Shown: positions 37,244 through 52,222, numbered from the stretch's first letter. The stretch: 64,000 bases of DNA from Laceyella sacchari (GCF_004343255.1 NZ_SMDD01000002.1:558001-622000); one strand, 5' to 3'. Program-made: numbers and translations. Notes: generated by a model from the sequence alone, not told the origin.

Positions 37244-38377
37244 ATGAAGTTCCGTGTGGCCAAAACAGCTCTGGTTGATGCCGTATCGCAAGTATCCAAA
37301 GCGGTATCTTCCAAGACAACCATTCCTATTTTGACTGGGATGAAAATTCAAGCCGATGAAGAGGGACTCGCTCTGACGGGGAGTAATTCCGATATCACTA
37401 TTCAAGTACGCGTACCCAAGAAGAAAGATGATTTAGAACAAGTATTTGTGGAAAAAATGGGTAGTGTCGTTCTGCCCGGCCGCATTTTTGCCGATTTGGT
37501 GCGCAAACTCCCAGGCGATCAAGTTGAATGGGTGGTCAATGAGAAATTCCAAGCAACGATTCGCTCTGAAACAGCCGAATTCCATTTGAACGGATTTGAT
37601 CCAGTAGAATATCCGCGGTTGCCGCACTTATCCACAGACCAGATGTTCAGCATTTCCGCAGACACGTTGAAGTCCTTGATCCGCCAAACCGGATTTGCGG
37701 TGGCAACCAATGAAGCGCGTGGAGTGTTGACAGGCGTGCTGTTTCAATTGGAGCGGGGCGTTCTTACCTGTGTGGCAACAGATAGCCATCGCCTGTCCAA
37801 GCAGCAGGCCAACGTGGAGGGTTCCGAGGATATCTCGCTCAGCAATGTGATCGTTCCCGGTAAAAGCCTGTCAGAGCTTGCCAAAACATTGGCCGATTAC
37901 ACCGGGGTTGTGGATATCATCGTCGCTGAAAATCAACTGCTTGCCAAAACTGATGGATTGGAATTTTATTCCAGGTTGTTGGAAGGGATGTATCCGGACA
38001 CGAATCGTGTTATTCCGCAACATGGGGAGACGGAATTGATCTCTTCCACCAAAGAATTGTTACAATCCGTTGATCGTGCGTCGCTTATTAGTCGGGATGG
38101 ACGGGATAATGTGATAAAATGGACGTTAAGAGACGGAAAAGTAGAAGTTAATTCCGCCGCTCAAGATATCGGAAGCGTTACGGAAGAAGTGGTCGCGAAA
38201 GTGAATGGACCAGAGCTGAGCATCTCTTTCAATGCGAGGTATATGATGGAGGCCCTCCGTTCGATAGAAAGCGACGAGATTCGCATCCAATTCACCGGAC
38301 CGATGACGCCGTTTCTCATCCTGCCCACTGCCCGCGAGGATTCCTTGCACTTGATCGTTCCCATTCGCACCCGGTGA
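37244..38377 (+). CDS. dnaN: DnaN, DNA polymerase III beta sliding clamp
   Basis: 377 residues starting MKFRVAKTALVDAVSQVSK. Three clamp domains; the C-terminus (FLILPTAREDSLHLIVPIRTR) matches. The second of two adjacent ATGs (37241, 37244) is preferred by RBS spacing of 7. It forms the dimeric ring that tethers polymerases. The stop overlaps an alternative yaaA frame. Confidence 0.97.
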   Translation: MKFRVAKTALVDAVSQVSKAVSSKTTIPILTGMKIQADEEGLALTGSNSDITIQVRVPKKKDDLEQVFVEKMGSVVLPGRIFADLVRKLPGDQVEWVVNEKFQATIRSETAEFHLNGFDPVEYPRLPHLSTDQMFSISADTLKSLIRQTGFAVATNEARGVLTGVLFQLERGVLTCVATDSHRLSKQQANVEGSEDISLSNVIVPGKSLSELAKTLADYTGVVDIIVAENQLLAKTDGLEFYSRLLEGMYPDTNRVIPQHGETELISSTKELLQSVDRASLISRDGRDNVIKWTLRDGKVEVNSAAQDIGSVTEEVVAKVNGPELSISFNARYMMEALRSIESDEIRIQFTGPMTPFLILPTAREDSLHLIVPIRTR

Positions 38378-38400
38378 CGGGCATAGGAGGGTTTGCCATT

Positions 38401-38616
38401 TTGAAAAAAATTCACATAGAAGGCTCTTATATTACACTGGGCCAATTGCTTAAAATGTTAGATATGATTGACAGTGGAGGACAGGCCAAGCACTTCCTCA
38501 TGGATGTTGAAGTGAAAGTGAACGGTGAAGTGGAAACGAGAAGGGGAAGAAAGCTTTATCCACAAGATATTGTGGCAGTAGATGGTTTTGGTTCGGTGCA
38601 AGTGGTTCAAGACTAA
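38401..38616 (+). CDS. yaaA: YaaA, S4-domain RNA-binding protein
   Basis: 71 residues from TTG 38401 (GGAGGG 9 bases upstream), the exact length of Bacillus YaaA. The S4 core is ITLGQLLKMLDMIDSGGQAK and VNGEVETRRGRKLYPQDIV. Linked in relatives to late 50S assembly. Between dnaN and recF as usual. Confidence 0.92.
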   Translation: MKKIHIEGSYITLGQLLKMLDMIDSGGQAKHFLMDVEVKVNGEVETRRGRKLYPQDIVAVDGFGSVQVVQD

Positions 38617-38630
38617 GGGAGGAACCCCGC

Positions 38631-39752
38631 TTGCGTGTAGAAAGCTTGGAATGCAAACATTATCGTAATTTAAGCGATGTTTCTCTTTCCTGTCCGGAAG
38701 AGCTTCATCTGTTTGTGGGCCCCAACGCCCAAGGGAAGACCAATCTGCTTGAATCATTGTATTGTTTGGCGTTGGGGAAATCCCATCGTTCCCGTTCACA
38801 CAAGGATCTCATCCAGTTTGGCCAACATCATGCAAACATCAAAGCGAGCGTAAAAAGAGGACAGCAGGGCGTGCGCCTCGAAGTAAAACTTTCCGAAAAA
38901 GGGAAAAAAGTGATTCGAAACGGCATTGAACAGCGAAAGCTGAGCCAATACATCGGCACGTTGCCCGCTGTCCTTTTTGCTCCAGAAGATCTCGCTATCG
39001 TCAAAGGAAGCCCGCAAATTCGGCGGCGCTTTTTAGATATGGAGATCGGGCAAGTCAGCCCCACTTATGTGCACAACCTGACCCAACTGAACAAGTTGTT
39101 GACACAACGCAATAGCTTGTTGAAACAGTTGGCGCAAAAAAGAAACGCTCAGTTTTCGTTGCTGGAGGTGTTGGATGAACAGTTTATCCACATCTCCGTT
39201 CAATTGTGGAAAAAACGCTTTCAGTTCCTCGCCTCTTTGCAAGAATGGGCCAAAGAGATCCACCGCGCGATCACCCGCCAGCAAGAAGAACTCCTGGTGG
39301 AGTACCGCTCTTCCTTGCCGATATCCGCTTTGCAAGATGAACAAGAATGGGGTAACCTACTGAAACAGGAATTGGAACAGAAGAGGGATAAAGAACTGAT
39401 GCGCGGCAGCACGCTGGTCGGACCGCATCGGGATGACCTTTATTTGTCTGTAAACGGATTAAATTTGCATTTGTACGGCTCTCAAGGACAGCAGCGCACC
39501 GCCGCCTTGTCCCTGAAATTGGCTGAAATTGAACTCATCCGCCAAGAAACGGGCTATTATCCAATTTTATTATTAGATGATGTGTTGTCAGAGCTTGATG
39601 ATTCACGAAAAACGCATTTGCTAGAGGCGATTCGCGGGAAAGTGCAAACATTTGTCACCACGACCGGCTTAGAGGGGATTGACCCCGAAACGATTGCGCG
39701 GGCCCGCATTTATCAGGTGCGGCAAGGGAGCATCACAGAACTGGGGGGATAA
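38631..39752 (+). CDS. recF: RecF, DNA repair ATPase
   Basis: 373 residues. Walker A GPNAQGKTNLLESLY (near 30), ABC signature GSQGQQRTAALSLKLAE, Walker B PILLLDDVLSELD. The TTG start at 38631 has GGGAGG upstream. It helps RecO and RecR load RecA at gaps. Confidence 0.96.
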   Translation: MRVESLECKHYRNLSDVSLSCPEELHLFVGPNAQGKTNLLESLYCLALGKSHRSRSHKDLIQFGQHHANIKASVKRGQQGVRLEVKLSEKGKKVIRNGIEQRKLSQYIGTLPAVLFAPEDLAIVKGSPQIRRRFLDMEIGQVSPTYVHNLTQLNKLLTQRNSLLKQLAQKRNAQFSLLEVLDEQFIHISVQLWKKRFQFLASLQEWAKEIHRAITRQQEELLVEYRSSLPISALQDEQEWGNLLKQELEQKRDKELMRGSTLVGPHRDDLYLSVNGLNLHLYGSQGQQRTAALSLKLAEIELIRQETGYYPILLLDDVLSELDDSRKTHLLEAIRGKVQTFVTTTGLEGIDPETIARARIYQVRQGSITELGG

Positions 39753-39753
39753 G

Positions 39754-40008
39754 GTGTTTATTCACCTGGGAGGCAGTCGCATGATACGCATTCGGGAGGT
39801 GGTGGCCATCTTGGATGCAGGCGCGACGGAACAAGCGCCCAATGAGGCGCATTTTGTACAATTGGCCAAAAAAGCGGGGAGGCTGGAACATATTTCCCCA
39901 GATGAGGTCAAGTCCTACGTGATCACCAAAGATCGCGTGTTCGCTTCACCCATCTCATCAACCACCTTGAAAAAAAGGGCGGATCAGAGCCAGAAGCCGT
40001 GGAAATGA
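39754..40008 (+). CDS. remB: RemB/YaaB, extracellular matrix regulator family
   Basis: 84 residues from GTG 39754 (GGGGGG 5-10 bases upstream, overlapping the recF end). It starts MFIHLGGSRMIRIREVVAILD and has the family core VQLAKKAGRLEHISPDEVKSYVIT. RemB is a DUF370-type DNA-binding protein tied to matrix genes in Bacillus; its place between recF and gyrB is conserved. Confidence 0.9.
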   Translation: MFIHLGGSRMIRIREVVAILDAGATEQAPNEAHFVQLAKKAGRLEHISPDEVKSYVITKDRVFASPISSTTLKKRADQSQKPWK

Positions 40009-40052
40009 CCTGTGGTTGGATTTCAAGTAGTTCTGGATAAGGAAGCAGGTGA

Positions 40053-41972
<1,920 letters not shown>

Positions 41973-42003
41973 AGCAGTGGGTAAGTAACGGGGAGATGAA
42001 AAG

Positions 42004-44466
42004 ATGGCAGATATGCAAAGGATACAGAAAGTAAATATCAGCCAGGAAATGAAAACTTCGTTCCTGGATTATGCGATGAGCGTCATTGTCAGCCGTGCTC
42101 TTCCCGATGTGCGTGACGGATTAAAGCCTGTGCATCGGCGAATTCTTTACACGCTGTATGAGTTGGGAATGACCCCTGACAAGCCGTACAAAAAATCGTC
42201 CCGTGTCACCGGTAACGTAACTGCGCAATACCACCCTCACGGAGATGTGGCGGTGTATGATGCGATGGTGCGGATGGCCCAAGACTTTTCATACCGTTAT
42301 CCGCTCGTTGACGGGCATGGGAACTTCGGGTCGATCGATGGCGACCCCCCGGCGGCCATGCGTTACACCGAGGCCAGAATGGCCCCGATCACCATGGAAA
42401 TGCTACGGGACATTCAGAAAGACACCATTGATTTCGGGCCCAACTATGACGGACAGCAAGAAGAACCGCTTGTGTTGCCGTCGCGGTTTCCCAACTTGAT
42501 TGTGAACGGAGCATCGGGGATTGCCGTGGGGATGGCAACCAATATTCCTCCCCATAACCTGCGGGAAGTGATTGACGGGATTTTGCTGCTCCTAGAAAAT
42601 CCAGAAGCCACCGTGGACGACTTGATGAAGATCATCAAAGGTCCTGACTTCCCGACCGGGGGCATCATCCTTGGTTACGATGGCATAAGAAAGGCATACC
42701 GCACGGGTCGTGGCAGTATTCAGATCCGGGCCAAGACGCGCATTGAAGAAGCCGGCAACGGCAAGATGCGGATCATTATTGAAGAACTGCCGTATCAAGT
42801 CAACAAAGCTAAACTGGTTGAGAAAATCGCCGATTTGGTGCGCGACAAAAAAATTGAGGGCATCACCGATTTGCGCGATGAGTCTGACCGTAACGGGATG
42901 CGCGTGGTGGTGGAATTACGCCGTGACGTGAATCCGCGGGTGGTTCTCAACAACCTCTTTAAGCATACCAGCTTACAAACGAGCTTCGGCGTAAACACCC
43001 TGGCTCTTGTCGATGGCCAGCCGCGCGTGCTCAATCTGAAGGAAGTATTGCATTACTACATTTTGCATCAGGTTGAAGTTATTCGCAGACGCACGAAATT
43101 TGAACTCAATAAGGCGGAAGAACGGGCCCACATCTTAGAAGGATTGCGGATTGCGCTTGACCAGATCGATGCGGTCATCGCTCTGATCCGGTCGTCCGCC
43201 AATACGGCTGAAGCTCGCACCGGCTTGATGGAAACATTTGGCTTGAGCGAGAAACAAGCGCAAGCGATCTTGGATATGCGTTTGCACCGGTTGACCGGTT
43301 TGGAACGTGAAAAAATCGAAAGCGAATACCAGGAATTGCAGAAGCTGATCGCGGAGTTGAAGGCCATCTTGGCCGATGAAGGCAAAATCCGTGGGGTTCT
43401 GCGCAAAGAAATCATCGAAATCAAGGAAACTTACGGGGATGAGCGTCGCACCATGATCAAGGTGGACGTGGACAACATCGAAGAAGAGGATCTCATTCCG
43501 GAAGATGAAGTGGCGATTATGATGACCCATCGGGGATACATCAAGCGGATGCCGCTTTCCACCTATCGGGCTCAGCGCCGCGGTGGCAAAGGGATCACCG
43601 GCATGGGGACACGGGATGACGACTTTGTCCAACACATCTTTGTCACCCATTCCCACAATCATCTCCTTTTCTTTTCCAACAAAGGGAAAGTGTATCGCTT
43701 GAAAGCTTACGAAGTGCCTGAATTAGGACGGACAGCCAAAGGCACGGCGATCATCAACCTGATCCAAATCGATCAGGATGAGCGGATTCAAGCGATCATT
43801 CCAGTAAAAGAATTCGCCGCCAATCAGTATCTCTTCTTCGGCACCGCAGAAGGGGTGGTCAAGAAGACCGCTCTCAGCGAATTTGAAAACATTCGCCGCA
43901 ATGGCTTGTTCGCGATCAATCTGCGCGACGGCGACGAATTGATTGGTGTCCGTTTGACTGACGGGAATCAGGAAGTCATCATGGGAACCAGAGGCGGTAT
44001 GTCTATCCGTTTCCCTGAGATGGAAGTGCGGGAAATGGGACGTTCCGCCACCGGGGTGAAAGGGATCACCTTAGGTGAGGACGACCGGGTCATTGATATG
44101 GATATCGTCATCCCGGACAAAAACGTGATGATCGTTACTCGCAATGGCTATGGTAAGCGCACACCGATGGAAGAATACCGTGTGCAATCCCGTGGTGGCA
44201 AAGGTATCAAAACACTCAGCTTGACAGAGAAAAAAGGGGATGTCATCGGACACAAAGTGGTTTCCGACGATGAGGATCTCATGATAGTCACCCAGTCCGG
44301 CATTGTGATTCGCCTCAATGTGAACGAGATCTCTATCATGGGTCGCTATGCACAAGGCGTGAGACTGATTAAGCTGGATGATGATGAAGTGGCAGCGGTA
44401 GCCAAAGTGAACACCGATGATGATGATGGCGAGTTGGAAGCCGCCTCTGTGCCGACCGAAGAGTGA
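42004..44466 (+). CDS. gyrA: GyrA, DNA gyrase subunit A
   Basis: 820 residues. Winged-helix/tower core with catalytic Tyr121 (AMRYTEARM), coiled coil, and a six-blade C-terminal wrapping domain with the GyrA box QRRGGKG (in [14 protein letters not shown]). In the quinolone region it reads [15 protein letters not shown]: Val82 stands where most relatives have Ser. The acidic C-terminal tail ([16 protein letters not shown]) is normal. 31 bp after gyrB. Confidence 0.98.
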   Translation: MADMQRIQKVNISQEMKTSFLDYAMSVIVSRALPDVRDGLKPVHRRILYTLYELGMTPDKPYKKSSRVTGNVTAQYHPHGDVAVYDAMVRMAQDFSYRYPLVDGHGNFGSIDGDPPAAMRYTEARMAPITMEMLRDIQKDTIDFGPNYDGQQEEPLVLPSRFPNLIVNGASGIAVGMATNIPPHNLREVIDGILLLLENPEATVDDLMKIIKGPDFPTGGIILGYDGIRKAYRTGRGSIQIRAKTRIEEAGNGKMRIIIEELPYQVNKAKLVEKIADLVRDKKIEGITDLRDESDRNGMRVVVELRRDVNPRVVLNNLFKHTSLQTSFGVNTLALVDGQPRVLNLKEVLHYYILHQVEVIRRRTKFELNKAEERAHILEGLRIALDQIDAVIALIRSSANTAEARTGLMETFGLSEKQAQAILDMRLHRLTGLEREKIESEYQELQKLIAELKAILADEGKIRGVLRKEIIEIKETYGDERRTMIKVDVDNIEEEDLIPEDEVAIMMTHRGYIKRMPLSTYRAQRRGGKGITGMGTRDDDFVQHIFVTHSHNHLLFFSNKGKVYRLKAYEVPELGRTAKGTAIINLIQIDQDERIQAIIPVKEFAANQYLFFGTAEGVVKKTALSEFENIRRNGLFAINLRDGDELIGVRLTDGNQEVIMGTRGGMSIRFPEMEVREMGRSATGVKGITLGEDDRVIDMDIVIPDKNVMIVTRNGYGKRTPMEEYRVQSRGGKGIKTLSLTEKKGDVIGHKVVSDDEDLMIVTQSGIVIRLNVNEISIMGRYAQGVRLIKLDDDEVAAVAKVNTDDDDGELEAASVPTEE

Positions 44467-44481
44467 GCAGGGTGTGATCCC

Positions 44482-45546
44482 TCACTCGACACGTAAGACG
44501 GCTTTCTCCCCGGTGAAGATAGCTAGCATCAGCTGCGGGAATTTCCGTGGAACTAAATCAAGCAATTCATTGATGAGGATTTGCTCGGCATGTTGGTTGT
44601 CCAACATGATTTCTCCCCATAACGGCGGATCATACCGACACAACATGCTAAGAGAAAAGAGCAACATCAGGTGAGCCAAAAGCTCTGGGATCGGAGCGAG
44701 AGGGCGGCCATTTCCTAACCATAGGTAATGGTCGCCCTTTTTGTCTTCATAAAACCAAGGATGCTGGATATTCAGCCAGACGGATTCCGCAGTACAAAGG
44801 GTGGGGGAGCTTGGGTCAATCGTTACCCGCAGTGTCAGATGACCGGCAGTTTTACCGGATTCCACTGCGGAAAAGGGGATGGAACCCACGCGGTTCAATT
44901 TGTCCGCAAGGCGCTCCGCAGAGCAATGAAAGGAATCCTGTACTCGTTCGGGGATATGTAGGAGGATGTCATCGCCAGAATGCGAAAAAATCACAGGAAT
45001 TAAGCTTTCCTGTCCAAAAAGGAACCGGTAGGTTGGTTGCAATTCCGCAATAAAACCAAACAGGTCTTTGGCCGTAAAACTTTCGCCCGTTTGTATAGGG
45101 AGATGAAGTGCTTCCGCGACGAGAGGGAATAGTCCTTCCCGTTGAATCCGAATGTCATCTTCAACAAAGCGAAAACCGCTCCGCTTTCTTTTGCGGGTGG
45201 ACAGGCCATGGCGCAAAACCGTGGCGTTTTGGGGGTAATCAGGCATGCGGGTCAAGAGCCACGCTTTGAACATGCTCATCATGCCATAATAAAGCAGGAT
45301 GGGGCGAGACCAAGGCTGATTACTACGGCCACTGTCTTGGATCAGGGCAACGGCCTGGTTCATGTATGAGGTGAAGGCGGGTACATTGCGGTAGGCCAGA
45401 CGGTCGGGATGCTCTGCCTGTGCGCGGGAATAAACGTCCATCAGATAACGGCGAGCCGTTTCTTCGTTTTGGAAGGGCATGAAGGCTGACCACAACCAAC
45501 GGTCGGGATTTTCAGTGCGGATGAGTTTGATTGACTGAATGTCCAT
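44482..45546 (-). CDS. yaaC: YaaC-like protein
   Basis: 354 residues, soluble, with no membrane segment. Aromatic and Leu-rich; it starts MDIQSIKLIRTENPDRWLWSAF and has YYGMMSMFKAWLLTRMPDYP near 100, typical of the YaaC family. Function unknown. The second ATG (45546) is preferred because GGGAGGTGA abuts the first. On the opposite strand between gyrA and guaB, as in Bacillus. Confidence 0.87.
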   Translation of the reverse strand: MDIQSIKLIRTENPDRWLWSAFMPFQNEETARRYLMDVYSRAQAEHPDRLAYRNVPAFTSYMNQAVALIQDSGRSNQPWSRPILLYYGMMSMFKAWLLTRMPDYPQNATVLRHGLSTRKRKRSGFRFVEDDIRIQREGLFPLVAEALHLPIQTGESFTAKDLFGFIAELQPTYRFLFGQESLIPVIFSHSGDDILLHIPERVQDSFHCSAERLADKLNRVGSIPFSAVESGKTAGHLTLRVTIDPSSPTLCTAESVWLNIQHPWFYEDKKGDHYLWLGNGRPLAPIPELLAHLMLLFSLSMLCRYDPPLWGEIMLDNQHAEQILINELLDLVPRKFPQLMLAIFTGEKAVLRVE

Positions 45547-47401
<1,855 letters not shown>

Positions 47402-47414
47402 ACGGCGTTTTTGT

Positions 47415-47441
47415 GAACAAGCAGAACTTTTCTGCTTGTTC
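47415..47441 (+). terminator. terminator after guaB
   Basis: 12-bp perfect arms (47415-47426 with 47430-47441) and a 3-base loop, then ATTTCTTTTTG. Confidence 0.9.
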
Positions 47442-47687
47442 ATTTCTTTTTGCTCTCCTTTTTTGATATATTTAATATCAGATTATCGTCCTTTTTGAAC
47501 ATAACTGTTAATTTATAAATTTAGTGAGTCGATCAGTCATGAAATGGAAAGGGATGCTGAACGACGGATCGTGGGTTCCTAATACAAACTGCAAAGCCTT
47601 GGTCCATCATTCAGCTTTCCATTTTCAACTTAAATATGGCGGATCGGCACGCTTGTTTTAAAATAATTTTGGGTGGGAGGACAAAAA

Positions 47688-48929
47688 ATGAAATCCATGC
47701 GCATCGCGCGAATGATCGCGCTTTTTGTTTTGCTGTCCATATCCGCCCTTTTCTTCTCGCCGATCGCAGTGTCGGCGGAAGAATTGACCCCGGATATCAA
47801 AGCGAAGTCATATATTTTGCTGGATTTTGACTCGGGCGCCGTTCTGGGGGAGTTTAAGGCGGATGAAGAGAGGGCGCCAGCCAGCATGACCAAGATGATG
47901 TCGGCTTTTGTTGTGTTGGATAAAATCAACGAAGGCAAACTGAAGTGGGAAGATGTGGTTACCGTCAGCCAACGAGCTGCCAACATTGAAGAAGCCCAGA
48001 TATTTCTTAAAGCAGGCCAAAAGGTGACGGTAAAAGAGTTGTTCACGGCGATGTTGGTCTACTCTGCCAATGATGCGACTGTGGCCCTTTCGGAACATGT
48101 GGGAGGGACGGAAGAAGGTTTCGTGGAGCTCATGAATCAAAAAGCGCAGGCTTTAGGCATGGTACATACGCATTATCGCTGCGCGTCTGGTTTGGACTTG
48201 CATTTGTATCCTGATCCACCTCAAGTGCCTGGTGACCATGTGATGTCAGCCCGAGATTCGGCCATTTTGGCGAGAGAATTGATCCGCACCTATCCGGAAG
48301 TGTTGCAAACCACCGCCATGACAGAGGCCACGTTCTTTGAAGGCACGGATCACGCTCTGAAAAAACCAAACTGGAACAAAATGCTGCCCGGGTTCAACCA
48401 ATTTTATGAAGGCGTCGACGGATTGAAGACAGGACATACCAATCGTGCCGGATATTGCTTCACCGGGACGGCCGAACAAAGTGGTTACCGGTTGATTTCG
48501 GTTGTGATGGGTACCAGCAACGAACATGCACGTTTTGCGGAGACTAAAAAACTGTTTGATTATGGCTTTGGCTCCTTCCAACCAAAGGAATGGATCGCCA
48601 AGAATGGCAAGATTCAGGGCAAAGAAACGCTCGCCCTTCCTAATGGGGTGGAACGGACTGTTCCCGTGGTTGCCAATGACAAGCTGGTGATCCCTGCTCG
48701 TATTGGCGAAGAGGAAAATTACACCATCCAAGTGACATTTAAAAAGGGTGTCCAAGCCCCGCTCAACAAAGGGGATGTGGTTGGCGAGGCGAGATTGCTT
48801 TACAAAAATCAGCCTGTCAAAGGGGTAGCACCAATCCAAATGGTCGCCGCTGCACCAGTGGAACAAGCTAGTGAGTTCCGCCTGTTTTTCCGCAAAGCAG
48901 GAGATACGATCAAGGGCTGGTTTAACTAG
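47688..48929 (+). CDS. dacA: DacA, D-alanyl-D-alanine carboxypeptidase (PBP5 type)
   Basis: 413 residues. Signal peptide (about 1-31, cut near SAEEL), then S11 peptidase with SMTK (active Ser), SAN and KTG (LKTGHTNRAG) motifs in order, a beta-rich C-terminal domain and an amphipathic C-terminal anchor (FRLFFRKAGDTIKGWFN). It trims the terminal D-Ala of peptidoglycan pentapeptides at the outer membrane face. GGGAGG upstream. Confidence 0.96.
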   Translation: MKSMRIARMIALFVLLSISALFFSPIAVSAEELTPDIKAKSYILLDFDSGAVLGEFKADEERAPASMTKMMSAFVVLDKINEGKLKWEDVVTVSQRAANIEEAQIFLKAGQKVTVKELFTAMLVYSANDATVALSEHVGGTEEGFVELMNQKAQALGMVHTHYRCASGLDLHLYPDPPQVPGDHVMSARDSAILARELIRTYPEVLQTTAMTEATFFEGTDHALKKPNWNKMLPGFNQFYEGVDGLKTGHTNRAGYCFTGTAEQSGYRLISVVMGTSNEHARFAETKKLFDYGFGSFQPKEWIAKNGKIQGKETLALPNGVERTVPVVANDKLVIPARIGEEENYTIQVTFKKGVQAPLNKGDVVGEARLLYKNQPVKGVAPIQMVAAAPVEQASEFRLFFRKAGDTIKGWFN

Positions 48930-49025
48930 GTTGTTTTCAAATGGCCATAATTCTTTATAATAAATGAGAGAGGAAAGGCAGATCACCTCTCGACCATTTT
49001 GATAAGGCTATAGGGGGCAACAAAG

Positions 49026-49916
49026 ATGACAACTCGCCAGACAGGAACTGATCGGGTAAAACGCGGCATGGCCGAAATGCAAAAAGGCGGCGTAATTATG
49101 GACGTCGTCAACGCGGAGCAAGCGAAAATAGCGGAACAAGCCGGCGCTGTGGCAGTTATGGCGCTGGAGCGCGTTCCTTCAGATATCCGTGCGGCCGGCG
49201 GGGTGGCTCGCATGGCGGATCCAACGATCATCGAAGAAGTGATGAATGCGGTAACCATTCCCGTCATGGCGAAGGCGCGAATTGGTCATTTCGTGGAAGC
49301 GCGACTGTTGGAAGCGATGGGTGTGGACTACATTGACGAAAGTGAAGTGCTGACACCGGCAGATGACTTGTACCACATCGACAAATCGCAATTCACTGTG
49401 CCTTTTGTCTGCGGGGCGCGCGACTTGGGTGAAGCTTTGCGCCGTATTGGTGAAGGGGCTTCCATGATCCGCACCAAAGGGGAACCAGGTACGGGGAATA
49501 TCGTGGAAGCGGTTCGCCATATGCGCATGATGCAAAGCCAGATCCGCAAAGTGAAAAGCATGTCTCGTGATGAGTTGATGGCAGAAGCTAAGCAATTGGG
49601 TGCGCCGTTTGAATTGCTGTTGCAAATTCACGAGACCGGCCGTCTGCCTGTGGTCAACTTTGCAGCCGGTGGGGTGGCAACTCCGGCTGACGCAGCATTG
49701 ATGATGCAACTGGGCGCAGATGGCGTCTTTGTCGGTTCGGGTATCTTCAAATCGGAGAATCCGGAGAAATACGCGAAAGCCATTGTGCAGGCGACCACCC
49801 ATTATGAAGACTTCGAGTTAATCGCAGAAGTGTCCAAAGGCTTGGGAGAACCGATGACCGGTCTGGAAATCTCCAAACTGAGCGCGGCTGAACGGATGCA
49901 AGAACGCGGTTGGTAG
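49026..49916 (+). CDS. pdxS: PdxS, pyridoxal 5'-phosphate synthase subunit
   Basis: 296 residues, TIM barrel. [33 protein letters not shown] (catalytic Lys) and [14 protein letters not shown] are hallmarks. It makes PLP from ribose 5-phosphate, glyceraldehyde 3-phosphate and ammonia supplied by PdxT. A TATAAT at 48956-48961 is the probable -10. Confidence 0.97.
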   Translation: MTTRQTGTDRVKRGMAEMQKGGVIMDVVNAEQAKIAEQAGAVAVMALERVPSDIRAAGGVARMADPTIIEEVMNAVTIPVMAKARIGHFVEARLLEAMGVDYIDESEVLTPADDLYHIDKSQFTVPFVCGARDLGEALRRIGEGASMIRTKGEPGTGNIVEAVRHMRMMQSQIRKVKSMSRDELMAEAKQLGAPFELLLQIHETGRLPVVNFAAGGVATPADAALMMQLGADGVFVGSGIFKSENPEKYAKAIVQATTHYEDFELIAEVSKGLGEPMTGLEISKLSAAERMQERGW

Positions 49917-49929
49917 GAGGTTTCGAACG

Positions 49930-50520
49930 ATGAAGATTGGTGTACTCGCTTTGCAAGGAGCAGTGCGGGAACATATCCGCTTGCTTGAATTGGCCGGGGC
50001 GGAAGCGGTGGCGGTCAAACGTGCCGATGAACTGGCCGACTTGGACGGATTGGTGATCCCAGGTGGGGAGTCGACCACGATCGGCAAGCTGATGCGGCAA
50101 TATGGATTGCGGGAGCCGATCATGCAACTGCATGAGCAGGGGAAACCCATTTTCGGCACATGTGCAGGATTGATCATGATCGCCAAACGGGTGGAGAACC
50201 TAGAGGAACCCCATCTCGATTTGATGGACATCGATGTGAAGCGCAATGCCTTCGGGCGCCAGCGTGAAAGCTTTGAAGCAGACTTGGCGATCAAGGGCGT
50301 GGCTGATGTGTTTCCAGCCGTCTTTATCCGTGCCCCCTATATAGAAAAAGTGGGCGAGGGTGTGGAAGTGCTGTCGGTCATCGAAGACAAAATCGTGGCG
50401 GCGAGACAGGATCGCTTGCTTTGTGCGGCATTCCATCCTGAGTTGACGGATGATGTTCGCTTTCACGCCTATTTTGTTGAGATGGTGCGCGAATCGATGG
50501 TTACAAATGTGGCAAAATAG
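49930..50520 (+). CDS. pdxT: PdxT, glutaminase subunit of PLP synthase
   Basis: 196 residues, class I glutamine amidotransferase: MKIGVLALQGAVREH, GGESTTIGKL, nucleophile Cys in FGTCAGL and the His/Glu of AAFHPEL. 13 bp after pdxS. The serS promoter lies at its 3' end. Confidence 0.96.
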   Translation: MKIGVLALQGAVREHIRLLELAGAEAVAVKRADELADLDGLVIPGGESTTIGKLMRQYGLREPIMQLHEQGKPIFGTCAGLIMIAKRVENLEEPHLDLMDIDVKRNAFGRQRESFEADLAIKGVADVFPAVFIRAPYIEKVGEGVEVLSVIEDKIVAARQDRLLCAAFHPELTDDVRFHAYFVEMVRESMVTNVAK

Positions 50521-50528
50521 GATATAAT
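50501..50528 (+). promoter_or_regulatory. serS promoter
   Basis: TTACAA (50501-50506) and TATAAT (50523-50528) with a 16-base spacer, overlapping the end of pdxT and preceding the T-box leader. Confidence 0.65.
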
Positions 50529-50539
50529 AGAACAACACA

Positions 50540-50803
50540 TTTTTATATGATGCGAACCGCAATGAAGAGGAATAGTAGCTGGAGGATGCCGGCTCAGAGA
50601 GGCGACGGTTGGTGGGAGTCGTTCCGGGTCGACAGCGAATCCACCCTCAGAGCGAGGTGCGACCGCGGGATCGTCCCGCCTAAGTGCTGACGGAGCGAGC
50701 CGATATCTCGTTAGAGCGGACTTGTAAGCGTGTGCGCTTATGGGTCAATAAGGGTGGCAACGCGGGCCTTCCGTCCCTTTTGTGGATGGAGGCCCTTTTT
50801 GTT
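50540..50803 (+). promoter_or_regulatory. T-box riboswitch of serS
   Basis: Long structured leader with the T-box core AGGGTGGCAACGCGG at 50751-50765, followed by a GC-rich terminator (GGGCCTTCC about 50764 pairing with GGAGGCCC, then TTTTTG). Uncharged tRNA-Ser pairs its CCA end with the core and prevents termination. An AGC at 50634-50636 on the 3' side of stem I is a candidate specifier codon, not verified by folding. Confidence 0.92.
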
Positions 50804-50827
50804 TGATTCATGATAGGAGGTGCTTTG

Positions 50828-52108
50828 ATGTTAGACATCAAGTTGTTGCGCGGCCAATTGGAAGAGGTCAAACAACGGTTGCAAACGCGGGGGGGCGACT
50901 TGTCCGGATTAGACGCGTTTATCGATCTCGACCAACGCCGCCGTGAACTGATTCAGCAAACTGAACAGTTGAAAAACCAGCGCAATGTCGTTTCCAAATT
51001 AATCGCGGAGAAAAAGAAGAACAAAGAAGACGCTCAAGAGCAAATTTTGGAGATGCGCCGCGTGGGGGACGAGATTAAGCGGTTGGACGAAGAACTGCGC
51101 CAGTTGGATGAGCGACTGGAAGGCTTGCTCTTGACTCTGCCCAACTTGCCGCATGAGAGCGTACCTGTGGGTGCTTCGGAAGAAGAAAATGTGGTGGTTC
51201 GCACTTGGGGTGAGGTGCCGCAAACGGATCATCAAGTGAAGCCTCATTGGGAAATCGCGGAGGAGCTGGACATTCTCGATTTTGAACGGGCGGCCAAAGT
51301 GGCTGGTTCACGGTTTGTTTTCTACAAAGGGTTGGGGGCACGATTAGAACGGGCTTTGATTAACTTTATGCTCGACTTGCACACCACCGAACATGGGTAC
51401 ACAGAGATGATCCCCCCTTATATCGTTAACCGGCAGGCCATGACGGGAACGGGGCAACTGCCCAAGTTTGAAGAAGATGCTTTCAAATTGGCCGACAATC
51501 AGGATTACTTCCTGATTCCGACGTCAGAAGTGCCAGTGACCAACTTCCATGCGGGAGAGATCATGAACGGTGATGACTTGCCCAAGTATTACACCGCGTA
51601 TACGAGCTGTTTCCGTTCCGAGGCGGGTTCGGCGGGCCGAGACACCCGTGGTTTGATTCGTTTGCACCAATTTAACAAGGTAGAGATGATCAAGATCGTC
51701 CAACCGGAGTCCTCGTATGATGAATTGGAGAAGATGGTAGCCAATGCCGAAACGGTGTTGCAACGGTTGGAGCTTCCGTATCGTGTCATCACCTTGTGCA
51801 CTGGCGATATGGGCTTCAGTGCTACCAAGACGTATGACTTGGAAGTGTGGATGCCGAGCAACGGCCAATACCGTGAAATCTCCTCCTGCAGCAACTGCGG
51901 TGACTTCCAGGCACGGCGCGCCAACATTCGCTTCCGCCGCGATGCCAAAGCGAAGCCGGAATTTGCGCATACCCTCAACGGCTCTGGCTTGGCGGTGGGA
52001 CGTACTGTGGCTGCGATTCTTGAAAATCACCAACAGGCCGACGGCACCATCCGCATTCCCAAAGCGTTGCAACCGTACATGGGCGGGTTGGAAATTTTGG
52101 GAAAATAA
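50828..52108 (+). CDS. serS: SerS, seryl-tRNA synthetase
   Basis: 426 residues from ATG 50828 (AGGAGG upstream). N-terminal tRNA-binding coiled coil (about 30-100), class II core with motif 2 ([19 protein letters not shown]) and motif 3 ([16 protein letters not shown]). It charges tRNA-Ser, which the downstream gene encodes. Confidence 0.97.
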   Translation: MLDIKLLRGQLEEVKQRLQTRGGDLSGLDAFIDLDQRRRELIQQTEQLKNQRNVVSKLIAEKKKNKEDAQEQILEMRRVGDEIKRLDEELRQLDERLEGLLLTLPNLPHESVPVGASEEENVVVRTWGEVPQTDHQVKPHWEIAEELDILDFERAAKVAGSRFVFYKGLGARLERALINFMLDLHTTEHGYTEMIPPYIVNRQAMTGTGQLPKFEEDAFKLADNQDYFLIPTSEVPVTNFHAGEIMNGDDLPKYYTAYTSCFRSEAGSAGRDTRGLIRLHQFNKVEMIKIVQPESSYDELEKMVANAETVLQRLELPYRVITLCTGDMGFSATKTYDLEVWMPSNGQYREISSCSNCGDFQARRANIRFRRDAKAKPEFAHTLNGSGLAVGRTVAAILENHQQADGTIRIPKALQPYMGGLEILGK

Positions 52109-52222
52109 GTGTTTAGGGGGCGGTTCCCTTGATAGCTCCGCTCCCTGAACACTTTGTTTTTTCATTTGACAATCGCAAAAAAATCTGTATAATTAATATC
52201 TGTAACTCACTTTCACCATCGT

